Source: Holacanthus passer
Lineage: Eukaryota; Chordata; Actinopteri; Pomacanthidae
Direction: 5' to 3'
DNA length: 64,000 nucleotides
Assembly: GCA_025331565.1 (NCBI GenBank)
Contig: JAFREQ010000003.1
Span: 248,001 to 312,000 of the forward strand
The notes beneath the pieces are model-generated. The model saw only the letters and a program-made list of their open reading frames with translations, ran no database searches and was not told the origin of the DNA. Position 1 is the stretch's first letter. The number at the start of each line of letters is the position of its first letter. This document shows, in pieces, positions 38,301 through 53,300 of this stretch. The translations under genes and the position numbers were made by a program.

Positions 38301-41300
38301 TCTGCTTTCACACCCTGAATAGACGCAGTCAAATGGCAGTGACATGTTTTGGTGTTGTGCAGAGAACTGCAATAATATCCTGTTCCTGACTTTACACTTC
38401 ATAATTCCATGAAAGGGACTGGAAAGAGGGGATGGCAGTCCTCCATCTGGCAACCATCGGCCAGGCCCCATTTTCCCAGTGGACACGATAAAGCCCGAGT
38501 TATTAATTAGATCCATTTGTCAACATAACATCATCTCTTCTCATTTATTTACCTCTCGCACTCTTTCTCTCTTTTTTTCTGTCCTCTATGACTGTTCTGG
38601 GATGACTAATAGCAAACAAACATGCCCATAATGAAGTTTGCCAACACACTTTCTCAGAAATAAAAGACGCCCTTGAGAATGGAAAGATATGTCAATAATT
38701 GGCTGAAGAAAAACAAGCTGCTGAAAGGCAAACTGGGTGATCAATCAATCAGGAACTTGGTCGATCACAGTCCTTTGTCACATGACGTTGTGACTTTTAG
38801 CTCTTGATCTGGGACTGTTTGCTCTTCTGCGAAGGAAAACATTAACACACGCACGTATGCATCCAAGCAGGAACACATGCACGTTTGTCAGGTATACAGT
38901 CAGATAACGTTTTGTGTCTTTAGAGGAAAATGATTTCATGTCATCTGTATTCAAGGACTCACTTAAAGGATGATTCCACTTTGTAACAGCTTGATTTCCA
39001 TAATTTATATCACTTATGATAACATTGTACTCACAAAATTAAATGTAGAAATCTGAGTCAAGAAACATGAGCATTAAAACAATCTGCCAAGTTGTAAACA
39101 AACTTAAAGAGTTTAGTCAGATTATCTAAACCACTACATTTGGAGATGGAAACAAAAGTGAATGCACCAAAAATGCTGGTTATAATCCCTCATTGCACAG
39201 GAAAATTTACAGCAATTATGTTCGGCCAAAGTTAAACAAGAAAGTCAATCTGTAAACTGTGATGGATGTTTATAATGAACAGTTTGAGTTTCCAAATAAG
39301 TTTGGCTAAATTTCTTGGCCCATCTGATTTCTTTTTAGCAATGTCACCACATTTCCTAGAACTCAGCAATTAACTTTCTGAGTACGAATGTCATTAATAC
39401 TCATAGGAATGATGGCCAAAACTGCAAAAATTAGACTTGTAATAAATCAGAATTATCCTTTAAATCTGGTCATTATTGTTGCTTAATTTTGTAATATCTT
39501 CTGTTCATTCTAAAGGCTCAACTCGAAAGGGTTTTGCTGTTGCTCTCTCTGGATCCCTCCTGGAAAAAACACTTGCAGCGAAGCATCTTAGATGACGCAA
39601 TAAGCTCTTTACCTTTCTCCCCGCTTCATTGTTATGTAAGTTCATCAGGCGGCGTGAGGTCTTTTTAATCTCGCGGGCATCCACGAAGCGGCGAGAGAAC
39701 TCGATTCCGTACTTGATGTCGGCCGAGCAGCCTCCCCACTTCCAGCCTTCCTCCTGATTGTAATACCCCTGCTTCTCCCGGTCGCAGCCGCACTGGCTCA
39801 GGTTGCCCTGGCTGCACGCCGCTGTGATGGCGTGGGCCACCCCCGCCGCTGTGATGGCGTAGGTGAACGCTGCTTCCCGACTGCCTGGAAGAGGGAAAAG
39901 AGGTGTTTGTTAAGAAATACTGGGATGAGATATGAGGCACTTGTAGATGATTTTAGATAACTGCAACTCTGAAGCTGCTGTACTTTTACTAAAATACAAA
40001 ACCCTGCACACAGCACAAGCATTAAAGACCCAGGAGAACAGTTACACATCATATGCTTTGTGAACCTTAAAGTTCAAATATCTTTCGTGTATACGCTCAA
40101 AACAGTTTCCAAAGGTGTTTTACTGAGAAGTTTGTCTTGCTTTTATAACATCATAAAAATGTAAGTCCTTATTCGGGCTGACGCTGACCGCTGTGACCTT
40201 CTGCACAGCAAACTTTCAAGTCCCATTCTGAGATGCAGCTGAGATTCCGACCTCGATAAACAGCACAGAAACTCCAAGTCTGCTAGATCGTCTTGATAAG
40301 CCACCAAATTTTTTCCTTCCCTCTCCTCAACGGCTTCCCTCCTGCACCTTAGCAGAAATGTGGTCACATTTCCGACCGCAAAGTCCTTGGGCCCAGCCTG
40401 CGAGAGCGCAGTGTTGGAATTCCAGTGTGGGGAGAGCTGGTCTAGGTGCTGTCCAAAGTGCTGAATTCCTCTACAGGAGCACCTTGTACTGCTGCCCACG
40501 CTGCTGCAAACAGCTGGGGTCTGCAGGTCTCGCTCACACAGCTCACTGACAAGAGAGGAGACGCTCCGGAGAGCAAGAGCCAGATGGTACCAAGACTGCA
40601 TGAGATAAGATCAGCAGCTGAACCTAAAGAGGAGATAACTTTACCTGTGCTGTGTGTTGTACTGACGTACTGCTGTGTGACAATCTTACAAGTCCAATTC
40701 ATGTTACATCTGTGTTTTTATCTGAGCATGTGACCTCTCAAACTGAAGGATTACATTATTCCCCATGAGTTCAGACTTTGACTCCTTGGGTTTATGGTAC
40801 TGTTTAAAATTGAACATATGAATAATGAAGTATTGTGGAAACAAATTTGTAATGCACTAATGTTGTTAGTTTTCAGTTAATTGATTCATCATTTAGTTTA
40901 TAAAATGAAAGAGTGGCATAGTGACAATACTATTCAGGCAAGCCAAGAGCCCAGTGGGGTGTATTCAGATTTCCTGATTTGTCAGATCAACAGTCCCAAA
41001 CATCTATATCTATATCTATGAATGATATACAATGGACAGAAGGGTGAAACTGGCATTTTTTCATCATAAATGACTAAGATTATTAATTGGTCATCAACAT
41101 TGCTGTCAATTATTTTCTGTTTATCAACTAATCATTTCAGGACTCAAACAAATCCTGTAATCAAATAAGAATTCTTTGGAATATTAATGATGGCTTTAAG
41201 GGAGTCAAAGGACTGTGGTGCACATTTAGCCAAAAGGTGGATGACAGCAACCATGCCATACCGTTCCTTTCTCTTTCTAAATATCTCCGAGTCCTCCACT

Positions 41301-44300
41301 ACTCTGCTAATGGCTACAGAGGGCTGGCTTAAAAGGCCTCCTCTGGTCGAAAACAGACTGTGGGCTATTACAACCCCGGTCTCCCTTCAACTGGCAGTAA
41401 TCTGGAAGGGGCCGAGCAGCCGAAACAAGACTAACCGCAGAGCAGAGAGGAATGTTTTGTAAGTCGTTTGATGTATGTTGTGTAATGTACTCAGTTGCAA
41501 TTATTTGAATCTCTCTAGGTAAAATGCTTTTTTTTTCTGCACTTCACAGAGCCAAAAGCTTCTTGATGATTTATCATTTCCTCAGTGGCCTTCAGAGAAA
41601 CGGCCAAAAAGTTTGTCGGATCAGTTTGGCAACAAACTTTACTGTATTACTTAACATCGAAACAGCAACTCAGCGTTCTGGACATTTTGGCTGGACGTCA
41701 CTGCAGACTGCAGAGGACTTGGGTGCGAAGAGCAAAGGATATACAAGGCCTGGGGGAAAAAACAATAGCAATATATATGTACTGGTGATAGACACTTCAT
41801 TAATCGCAATAAGAAAACTGTTCGACAGAATGTTCAATAGCTTCACTTAAAGGATTTAAATGCAAAGTGTCATGTAAGCACATAACGAATATGTGCTGGC
41901 TCGTAAACAGTAGAGAGCGTGTTGCGAGTGGCACAGCCAATCATGCACGATCAACATGACCACATGACCAGAGTTTTGGAGAAATGAAGTGTCGCAACGG
42001 AGATAAGGACCATTGATTTTCCCTTTTACTGTGAAGTTCTGTGTCAAGTTACTTTAGTAAACCTTTAATTTGTTTTGGAGCACCAATATTAAACAGTGCT
42101 GTAAATACAGAGAGTAAGCTGACTGAGTGACGGGCATCGGTCAGTGCCGGGGCTGCAAGGCAACAGATAGGATCACACGCCCAACCTTTAGCCTGGCAGC
42201 CGAACCCTTATCCCTGGAGATTCATATATACTGAACATATTCAATGTAATAGAGATCAAACAAATATACAAAACCTTCGGGGAGCTATGACAGTTTTGAA
42301 TCTGGTGAAACACCAAATGAACTTTGTGGACGACATAGACAGATATTGCAGACATACCTGCAGTCGTGTCCATCCAAAACAGAAATAACATCCTGAAATG
42401 AGCCGATGGAGGACTGAGAATGTTTACATCTGCAGCAGCAAAGTACAACAATAAAGTGGAAATTATGAGGAAACAAAACACGCCTCAGACGTGAGAGGAG
42501 AAAATACAGCGTGGCCTGTGTCATTTTGTCTGACCACATAAACTTTTAACAATTTTAGAAGTTGCTAGTTGTAAAATCTTTGCTTATTTTACTGTATTTA
42601 ATGGGCCCTGACGGTGCGGTCAGAAAGAGCAAAGGCTACTGGTATTACCTGGAGTCTAACCTGGGCATGGCTGCTTTGCATAAAGCAGAAAACTGAAATG
42701 TACTTTCAGCATGTTGGCATTTATATTTGTCTACTGCCTAAAATTTATGGAGCTTTTTCAGCATTTAAAAAGTAATTTGCATTAAGTACTTCTAAATAAA
42801 CTGGTTATATGCAGTCACTGGCAGCTGTTTTTTTATTTCCTCTTCTTTCTTCAGAGGGATTTTTGCACCTCTTATTCTAGTCTCTGGGGCATTTTCTTCT
42901 GAACTCTCAGAGACGTTTTCACCCAAAAGCCACTGTTAATTTCCTATCTTGGCACTGGTGCTGCAGAGCTAATACCACGGCCACAGGTTTGCCCAGTGGG
43001 GACTGACTCACAACCACTTGCTTCTTTGGTTAGCAGCAGAGCTGTGCCCCACCAGCTTGTGGTAACATTCTGCGGCCCCCACCTCACACACATGCACGGA
43101 TGCAGGCGCGCAGCTGTAGTGTACGTTCATTCACACGTGTACATATGCACGCAAATGTGACCGGTAATAAAAATACACAACGCACTCACACTACCCTCCA
43201 CCCTCACACACATCCACTGTTAAAAACCCATTTGCACATGGACGCACAAACAGAGCGTCAGTGTAATGTTTAAAACAGGATAAAGGCAGTTTCCAGAGAA
43301 AGGGTGGTTCCCTGAGCCGTAGATGCCTGCCCATTTCTGGGTCCATTGAGTTGTGTTGCTCATGGGGAAAATGATGATGATGGGGCTTGTACTGGTTGTC
43401 ACCCCCTGGTGGGTCTGGCACTGCCAAGGCTCTGCCTGGTCATAATGAAAGCCAATTACACAAGCCATGGAACTGTGGCGATCAAGACCCTCTTTTTTCT
43501 TTGTGCAATGGACCAAATAAGACATCGGAAATCAGATTTTAGCACTTAAAATATCTTGCTGCTGAGCGTAAATATCTGTGTGCATGGAGCATTCAGTCTC
43601 CTTCTTGCCTATTCAAACCAAATCAAATCACATTATGTGTGACAATTCTTTCAATCAAAAACAAAAAAAAACTCAAATCAAAGTCATTCATGCCACGGCT
43701 ATGCATGAACTGTAGTGAAACTTTATTCAGGTTAGAACTGAAGGAAAATGCATGATGAATATTTAATGCATTTTCATGCCCCTAAGTGACAGAAATCCAA
43801 AACCCAAAGCTTCTGAGCCCACTGAACAAAACAAATACACTAAGACAACCACAACCAGGAAACTTCATATTTTAACAACAATGCTCTGTTGTCTCGCTTT
43901 GGATGTTGTGTGTGCAACATCATTTTACTCCCTCAGGAAAGGAAGGCCCGGATTTACTGAACAGCCGTGCGGTTGATGAAATGCAGAGGAGAAAAAGCAC
44001 CCATAACAGCAGCAGAAAGCCCTACAGAGGCTGGCCCCAGAGTCCTGACAGCCCTCCAGGAGGAACCACCCTGGGATAGCCTCGCTAGCTGCCAGTGGAA
44101 AATTGGAGTGACCAGAAAAACCTCAATGAACTTGGAAACATCCAGGAGAGAAGAATGGGGGAATATTAAACCAGATGTCTAATGGAGTTTAGTGGCAAGT
44201 GTCTGCTACACTATCCAAGAAAGTAGGGAGGAAGAAGTTCGGCCTTGCTTCGCTCAGAACAGGTACAAGACTTCATAAACAAGCGTAAAATATCCTGTTA

Positions 44301-47300
44301 TAACCCTGTGTTAGGGCCGAAAACCAAAGATGTAGCAAGGCTCCTGACTCAGTACGCCTTGGCCTTCACATTAACTGACCACACCACTTTGGACACCGGC
44401 CCCTGCTGCAATGCCCGTCGTGTCTTTTGACCATCTGCCGAAAGCGGGACACAAAAAGAAATCTCTGGATGTAGTGGCTCGCCGCTAAGACGGCAATCTG
44501 TGTTTAGAGCCGGAGGCAGGCGCACCGCTAGACAAATTTCACATGACACAGCACAGGAGATTTACAACCGACGACGCTATACGGGCAGCGCTGATGTTGT
44601 ATAGGCAAGTCGATGTAGTAACACTGCCGCTGACCTCAACGGGCCTCGCTCTCCTCACCGCTTCACAGGCCATGGTTAGGCTATGTTGCTGACAAGGGAG
44701 GAAAGGGAAAAGATATACTGGAGGAACTTGGACAAGGGGCTGTGGAGGCCACTGCTCTGCCAAAAAACCAGCCCAAAGTCAGTTCTGTTGTGTGCCTATC
44801 CACATTATGAGATAAAGAGTTGAAATCTGAATACAAGGATTCTGTTTTCCAGCTAGTGAGACACAATGAGCAACAAAGAGCACCACATTACATCTCATAC
44901 CTTACTTACTGAATACTATTTTGCATTTCTGGGTAACTCACATGCACAGAGTAACTACTGTTTATCTTCTTAGCTGTAAGTTAACGTTTAGTGTCTGAGA
45001 AAGTGACTAACAACCAGAGTCAATTTCCTTCTTTCTGTCAACTTATACTTGGCCACAAAACTTGATTCTGACAATCCAGGTTGCACAAGCACACGAGAAG
45101 CTGCAGTGAAGCATGCAGACACAAAGCTGCAGCACAGACACGACTTTATTACTGCAAAGGTGATGAGGATGTAGGAAGAGGACAGGAGAAATTCCGCAGA
45201 TGAAAAGGACTGGAGAGAAGGGGTTTAGGCTGGAATAGTGGTGGGGGTCTTGCCAAGCCAGAGGAAAACACACACATGCAGAAACACACACAGACTGGCA
45301 GAGCCCAGCAGTGCAGCTGAATGGCCTCTCTACACAAGACGAGCCTGTTGGTGGAGCAGTGAAGGGGAAAGCTTTTTAAAGGCCCCCTCATCCCGGACAT
45401 GCACTCACACCCCGGGGACAGAGGAGGATGGGATTGCATAAGAAATCACATCTCAGCAACACAACGACACACCGGCGTTTTGGAGCTTCATATCCATTAA
45501 GCACAAGGACATCCTGTCACGGACAAATGGCACCACAGTGAACAAAGGGGAAAGTGTCACCTGCTGGTGGCCAGGAGTCTTTACACTTGTGGTGATGTTG
45601 ACTGACAGTAAACTATAAACATCACAGAACTTTGTTTTTTTCATCTAGAGTTTTTTCATCAAGTCTATTTTGGGGAAAGGGAGATAACCAAAGCAGTTTT
45701 TCTGGAGCTGCATGTCGAAGGTTTTTCTACTTATTCCCTCTCCTCTCTCTGTCTTTCTGCACTTCAGCTCTCCAAATAAGTGTCTTTAGGCCAAGCCAAG
45801 AAAGTCCCCACTCTTCATTTACAAAAAAACTTTACACAGCAAGATAAATTCAAAATATGAAACATGCAACCAAAAATGTCTGCAAAACAATTGAATAGAA
45901 ATCTGATGTTGGCTTTTTGTTAACGCTGACTGTTCGTGCACACTCTATTAAAAAAGTTATTTTCCACCTTGTACATATATAATAAAGTTATGACACCCTG
46001 ACTACTGAAACCAAGCTCTAACCAAGTCCAAGCCGGCGCTGGAACTGCGACTCCAGGGCCCCATGGAAGGGGAAGAAAGTTGGAGGAAAACCCCTTGCTT
46101 TGTATACCAATCACTGAACTGACTAATGCGCTCTCTACTACTGTTTTCCGTTCCGCTTTATGTACCGTTGCTATGAACATATGCTCCCAGCAAATTATAG
46201 ACAAAGTTGTGGTCCGTGAGGTTTGCAGCTTGAGGAATTAGCACAGCCGTGTTCCTGTACAATAAAATAATATTGTTTTACCAGAACTAGGCTCCACATT
46301 CTCAGCGTACTCACATCATGGAGCCGGGGGAAGTGACACGCTTTGGCACAAACGCTCGCTGTAGGGTCCCGAGTTTGATTCATATAATAAGGAGGGCTTT
46401 GAGAAGTAAAGCTAAAACAATTATGAGGGTATTTAACGTTGCCGGTATTAAATGCTGAGAATCTAAGTAAGCTGCCTCCCAGGCATAGAAAATTGGGCTG
46501 GCAGAGAGCATCTCAAAAGCATCCTTTTTCTTCCCTGATCTCCCTGAGGTGGAGATAAAGCTTTTTGACTGAATACCGAGACTTGCTAAAACAGGCACAA
46601 ATCCTTCTTCCCACCCTTTCATCCTAATAATGAGACCGAATCAGGACCTCACCTGCTCAAATCTGGAAATGTAGGCCTGTATGTGCTGTACACGGTAATC
46701 ATCAGGTTCATTTGAGGACAGTGTTGAGGATTTTCCTCAATTTCGATCCCATTTCACTTTGTTTCATCTTCAATGGGAACATGTTTACCGAGATATATAT
46801 CAATCCCACATCGTATCGCTGAAGATATCATTATCGTCATCACTATAATCAGCGAGTCAAATATGCCACCGATGACATGCTTCCTTTCTCATTACGAAAG
46901 ATCTCCAGACTTAACATTTTCATATTTGTCAACCCTCAAACAAAAGCTCCAGGTCTCTTCACATCCTCCTCCTCCTGCCAACGCCTCCAACCCACTGACG
47001 CTCCCTCTCTCTCCCTGCGCTCTCACCTAAGTGGGCCAGTAGCGGTGTGATTGTTGGCACATGTAAATGTCCAGTGGCGGCCCTGCGTGTAGAGAATACA
47101 GTGATCGGCCTGGGATTGTGTGGAACAAAGCGCGCTGTGAGATTACAGTTGATCCTCTCGCATCCTGTTTCCTCCTGCGTCTAGCGGCACTGGCAGACAC
47201 AGACAGACGCAGATCCCACCGATAACACATCACCGCGGGGCTGGGAGGGGCGAATGACACACACACACAGGGGCCCGAGGGCCAGGGCCCAGAACGACCC

Positions 47301-50300
47301 CGGGCCGCGTCAGCAGACAGACGGTGGGTGGGCAGCAGAGAGAGAGAGAGAGGGGTGAGGGAAAGGAGAGGGACCCTAGCTCCCGACACACCCACACAGT
47401 CTGAGACAGAGACAGAGCTGATGAATGAACAAGCGAAGGGGCCTGGCGATGATAGCGCTGTTTGGTCGCGTAGGATGGGGAGGCCCCACCCTAGATCCAG
47501 ACACATGTTGTGGGCAGGGGATGTGAGGCGAAACATTGGGAGGAAAACAGTAAGAGATGACCTTTACCGAGCCATGATGACCACAGCCCACACACTGTAG
47601 AACAACAAAACATCAGACTCTCCTATCTGATAAAGTTTGGGGAACGATCCTACACACTGGGACACACACACACACACACACTGTATATACGACTGCTCTG
47701 TTTCCTCTGAACTCACACAGAGGAGGGCAGAGAGGATTACGGCTACCCACATGATGATGGGCTGAAAAATAGGCCTTTTATCCACCACCGTTCCACCATA
47801 ACACAATGCACGCATCATTTCCACGCTGTTATCCGCGTGGTATCAAGCACTTGGCCGGCCCGGAGTGAATCTGCAGTTTTGCTGGTCGCTCAGCACGACG
47901 ATGCATCACAGATATTCGATCTTTTTGAGATAGCCTTTTATGATAATGGCAATTAGTTTTTTATCTATACGGGATAACAGAATTGGGTGAATGATTACAT
48001 ATCTGAGTTGATAACCAAAACTTGCCTGTAACGGTGTACGACCAACAAGAAACTAAACCCACAAAGGGGGAAAAAGAAAAACCCTCAGCAGCAGTGAGAT
48101 GATTGATGGTATTTTGGGAGAGTTCACCAGTGTCAAAGTATCCAATTGTGTGCTCTTGAAAAACCCCCAGTTTTGAAGAATGAGTTTTTGACTGTCTTTA
48201 TTAAGCTGGTCCTGGGTATAACACTCAAAGCCAACTGACTAAGCTCATATGTCAAACAGAGTAACTTTGTAGTTTCTTCAAGCAAGAATTTAACTGTGAA
48301 GCTTCTCTCGTGACGATAGCCTTTAAAACATGAGACGTAAAGAAAATTGATTAGCCTATTTCTATTTTTAAATTTTGAATAATCATTGGTTATTGATAAC
48401 ATAGGTGGCTGCAGTCACAGTGTAAGACTGACACTCAAGAAAACAATGTTTATCCTGCAGTTGACATCTAACTTGAACTGTCTGTTTTAAAGATGGCATC
48501 ACTGCACGCAGCTCAGCTGGTCGATATTAATATTTCAACTTGCATTTCCTTTCACTTTGTCAAAATGAGGAAACAAAGCACGAATGGAACCACATGGTCA
48601 TTAGATTTTCTCGTCCGTTCATTATTAGCCTTAGGTTGGACTGTGATGTTGTACTTGCGTTCTGCGGGGATATGATTTCACCACAAATGGCCATCAACTG
48701 ATTCCGAGAAGGGGAAGGAGCTCCGCCAATACATTTATAATCTGCAAGTATTTTGTTGTCCTCAAAGTGGGAGCTTGTAGTGCAGCGTATGAGAGGACAA
48801 ATGATAGAAATGTGGGAGGAACAAGCAGATGAATGTCCATTTTGAGCCTTCATCAACAAATCAAATTGATTATAGGAAGATGATAATCATTAACTACGAC
48901 TGCCAATGCAGTTCTTTTAAATTCCACCTGATTCAATGCGTTAAATCATTGTCAGTCACAAATGTTTGCATGTAAAAGCTGCTGTGTGTTTCTGTTACAA
49001 GCGTCTGAAATTCCAAAGAACTGGAAGTGTCTTCAATGATAAAACAGTTCAGGAAAATTTGATATGACACCACAATGATTGTCAAATAAGAGCCAAAGCC
49101 ATCACCAATATTTTTGATTCAAGAATCATATTAACTATCCAAAAAAACACACTATGTACAGTTGTTGTTCAGAATAGCTTAAGACATAAAAAAGAAAATC
49201 CAGGGCATCTATTGTCTCTGACACAATGCATCCAAACATAACAAGCATCCAAACCTTCAATCTTCAACAAATTCAGCTTTTTTAAAAGGGTATGGAATGT
49301 AAAACACTAAGCCAAAATCCAAAAACTCCTATCAACCACATCCTCTTAGCACTTATCCTCCTCCACTGTGTAAACTGGGGACACAAAAACCAACCTCAGC
49401 TCTGAGTTATGTCTGGCTCTATCTGTTTGTAGTGACCTTTGCCCTCCTCTGAGAGGCAGCTCTGCTAGACGGAGCCCTGCATCTTCCAGCTCCCGATCAA
49501 GTACATGCCTGTCCGGGAGTTCTTTACACACAAGTGGGTTTCAATGAACCTGCTGACTTAAACATCCTTCAGCTGACTAGACACCGGTTTGGCCCCTGCA
49601 GCCCTGCAGTCCTGGCAGGTGGATCGCCCACTGCCTTCACTACATTTTGAGCCTCCAAGGGGAGATGAGCGAACAAGGGAGGAGGGTGGGACTGGCTGGG
49701 AGGCAATGCTATAAAGGAGGATGGGAAAATACAGGCATGAACACATCCTCTATTCTCCAACGTCCCCTCAGCACAAGCCTCCACATTTTACCATTGCATT
49801 TGTTTTTTGGTGACTACTCAGACATACATTTCTCAGCCTGTTTCCCTGTTCTAGACATGAAGCACAGCTTGGGGCAACAGCTCAGTCCCTCTCTGAGGTA
49901 AAACAGAGAGAGAGACAGAAACAGAGAGCAAACGGAAGAGAAGGGGAGAGAGGTATGATGTAGGTCACAGAGCAAAACAGACTTTCCCATGCATCTTATC
50001 TGAAGTCTTTCTGTGTCAAAGCAACATGAATAAAACAATGACTTGCATGCAATTCTACAAAAGCATGTTGATCTGATCTTTAAGCAACAGATACATTAAA
50101 TCTAATGTTTTTGCTTAACACACACAGCAGTATTCCCTCTGCAGCAAAAGGCTCACCTGCTCAAGTGCGGCATCTATTCTTGCGCATTAAGCCAGAGGCA
50201 GCATGATTGAACTTTTGTAATATTTCACTGCCGGCACAACAAGAAACCTCTTTGAGATGAAAAGCATGAATCAGGACGGTGACAAACTGGCTGGAAAGTC

Positions 50301-53300
50301 AAACAGAGAGTAACCAGAGCAGGCCATTTTATGACAAGGGGGCCAGTGTTGGCCTTTGATGCTGAGTGTAGCCGTTGAAAGGTGTCCATTTTCAAGCGCT
50401 AATCGCCGACATCAAGTGCACTGCAATTTGAACAGAGCTGTAAGGTGTTCATAAGCAGGTCTTTTAAGTGAAGGGCATCTCTATTACAGGTGGTTAACCA
50501 AAGGAATGTCTGATGGTACACAAGATAAGCTTTTTTTTTTTTTTTTTTTTTCAGTCAAGTCAAAACACAACAGCAAAGAAAGAAAAAAGTAACAATAATA
50601 CTGGAATCAATTCCCAAAATCTGAATCACCACCGTTGCGAAAGAGAATAAATGCAACAGGACAATGAAGTGTGTTCATTTGATACTGTATGTGTGTTAAA
50701 GTTGAGGCACGGGGCAAAGATCACTCGCTGGAGCTAAAACACGTCGACTTATTATGTGAGATGTGTAACAGAAACCACATGGGGCTTTCGATGCACTTCA
50801 CGCGTGGGTGAACGCACTTAAATATGCATAATAAAACGGCATCAACAAATCACAGCCATGGGATCAGGCTTGACAGAAATATTTAAAATAGTATGATTCA
50901 TCCAGAAACCAGGCCAAGTGTTATGATTGGAAGATTGACCACGTTTGCCATTCTTATCCTGAAACCCCCTCCTTTCCTCCTGACTCGCTGATGGATTTGC
51001 CTCTAATTTTATTATTACTTCTTAATAGACTGCAACAAACCACTCAATAACACCCATTTCTGTTAGCGCAGGATAATTCATTCCACATTTTTACTGACTG
51101 AAGGTACCAATCCATGCCAACACCAGAGCAGGGCACAAGGGGAGGACTGCTAAATCTGCTTTTGCAGAGGAAACAGAGACGCGCTTAAATTGCCAGTTTC
51201 AAATCTCACTGGGAGTTTATGGTGTTGTTCTCCAATTTGTCAGTTAGAGCATAATAAGGGAGCCAACGGTCTCTGCAAACAGAGACACTGTTGAGGGACA
51301 GAGCTGCAACAAGAATGGGGATGCTTTCATTTTTCCATCAATCCATCTACCCTAAAATCTTGTGCTCAGCTGAGTGTCAGGCAGCAGCGTAGGTGCCAGC
51401 AGGAGCCATCTTCTGAACTCAATACGCTTTTCTGTTGATGGTAGAAGAGCGAAATAAATATCAAATGACCAGCCGTGGAAACTGAATCACCTCTGCTGAA
51501 TGAAGATATCTCAGGCTCTGTAATGCTCAATAACCCAACAATTAATGTGTGCTCTCTTGGAAAGCGAATGTAATACGATGGAGCAGCTCCAGAACAGAAA
51601 GGCTGCCTCCAAGAGCAGGCAGCACAGAGAGAATGCATTAGACTTGCGGTCGGCTGATCTTTAGTTCTTGAAAAAATGCCGACATCTCCTCCCTCCAGTC
51701 CAAAACTAAGACTGGATCACAGAGCGGGGGGAAAGGTTTAGTGTTCATAATTTGGGGGATTTGAATGAAAAACTTAAATGGGAGCAGAACGGGAATAGCT
51801 TTTCCCCTGTACTTGATTATGATGATGTGGGAATTTGCAGATTCGGAGAAGGGATTGGAACATTTCGTCGAAGGGGTGTATTCCATGATTTCATATGCCA
51901 TGCTAAAGAATTCCATAATGCATACAGACATGGTCAGAAAACATGGTTACATCTTCAATCGCGAGGAGTAAACACTGGAAACTATCACAACTTGCGCATG
52001 TCGTGCGTGCGCCGATGGCAGTTTGACAATAAGGTGTTGAGAGAAAACGCTAAATCGCCCGCTTTTCCACAGCGTCTAACTGGCAGTGGAGCTCTGCAGT
52101 AGCTGTGGTGTCTGTGGTCTCCCACGATGACCTAGTGGGACACTGCTAAACTGAACGAGCGCTGTCAGATCCCAACCGACAGCCTTCCCACCTACAGCGA
52201 GCTTGATCCCGCTGCATCAAGAAGCCAATCATACACCTGTATCCTGCAGTTCGGCTTATCTTAAAATTTAGGGAGAACAGCCACAATGTTAAACAACAAT
52301 CATGCATGTCTATGCTAATGAAATAAATAATAATGAACATCAATTAACGGTAATGAAACTGTGAATGATTACAACTTTCTAAGAATGCTCCAATACATCA
52401 TTAATGATCCACACATATACAATTTGTATGTTACTGCAAGATGAGCTCATTCAACCCTATACATTTGCAGTAGCTACCCAATACCTCCTCCACAAAAAGT
52501 TCAGCTCCTCTCCCAATAACGTCTTTCCTGTGTGCAATGAAAAATCAGAGAAGCTGTACATTGTCTTTTTCACACAGGATTCACCCACCAAGGAAAAACT
52601 TAATCACGACACCCCCGCTGTGACATTATGAAAAAATAAGCCGTTAATATGAGAAGCTGGGCACATTTGTAGAAGCTGTCATCCTCATAACCCGACTACT
52701 AATATGGAATACTCTGTGCTGTTTGGACCCAAGCCTGATTGACTGTAGATTATTTTCTAAAGTCTACTGGAGTAGCCGCCACACTTCGCCTGTCATTTCT
52801 GGTAAGCAAAGATGGTGATGGCACAGATGGTGGCGCAGATGGTTTTAATAGTGCAACGAGTCTGTAAGAGCAGTGCTACACGTCTCTCATATCCACAGTA
52901 TGAGAGTTAGAATTAGAAGCAGTTTCTTAGTTTGGGCAATAATTGGTTCTGATCATTTTTTCCTGATGAATGTAACTGCTGAGTCAGTGCTGAGTCCAAC
53001 GTGAGCAATCACGGGTTTAAAACAAGTCCTTAATTTAACAAGATTGTTTAAACCTGTCAAACATGTTTGTGCCGACTTGCACGAACTACTCAGGTGCTTT
53101 CACTTCTTCCTCTTGCAATAAAAGTGGATTAGATCGTGACTGCACAGGTGATTTGTTGAATCATCTGACTTCCCATATCTGCTCCCCACATCAAATACTC
53201 TAATTATAATAATGATAGGCCAAAATATCCAAAATTAAGACCTTTGTGCTATTAAAAAAAAAAATGATCACAGTAACAGTAATGAACAGCTTTGTAGTAA

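Noticed and set aside
40143..40601. 152-codon ATG-started frame on the minus strand in intron 2
   Set aside because: No recognised family. A frame of this length is expected by chance a few times in 64 kb of six-frame sequence.
46340..46380. tRNA-like GAGTTTGATTC box-B resemblance
   Set aside because: No matching A box or cloverleaf stems were found.
47027..47536. 169-codon open frame on the minus strand in intron 2
   Set aside because: Low-complexity Ser/Leu/Val-rich product caused by GA/CA-rich DNA. No domain, no splice context, and open frames also run in other phases.
51752..52102. 116-codon plus-strand frame in intron 2
   Set aside because: No ATG at its start and no recognisable protein. 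More likely non-coding, possibly regulatory.
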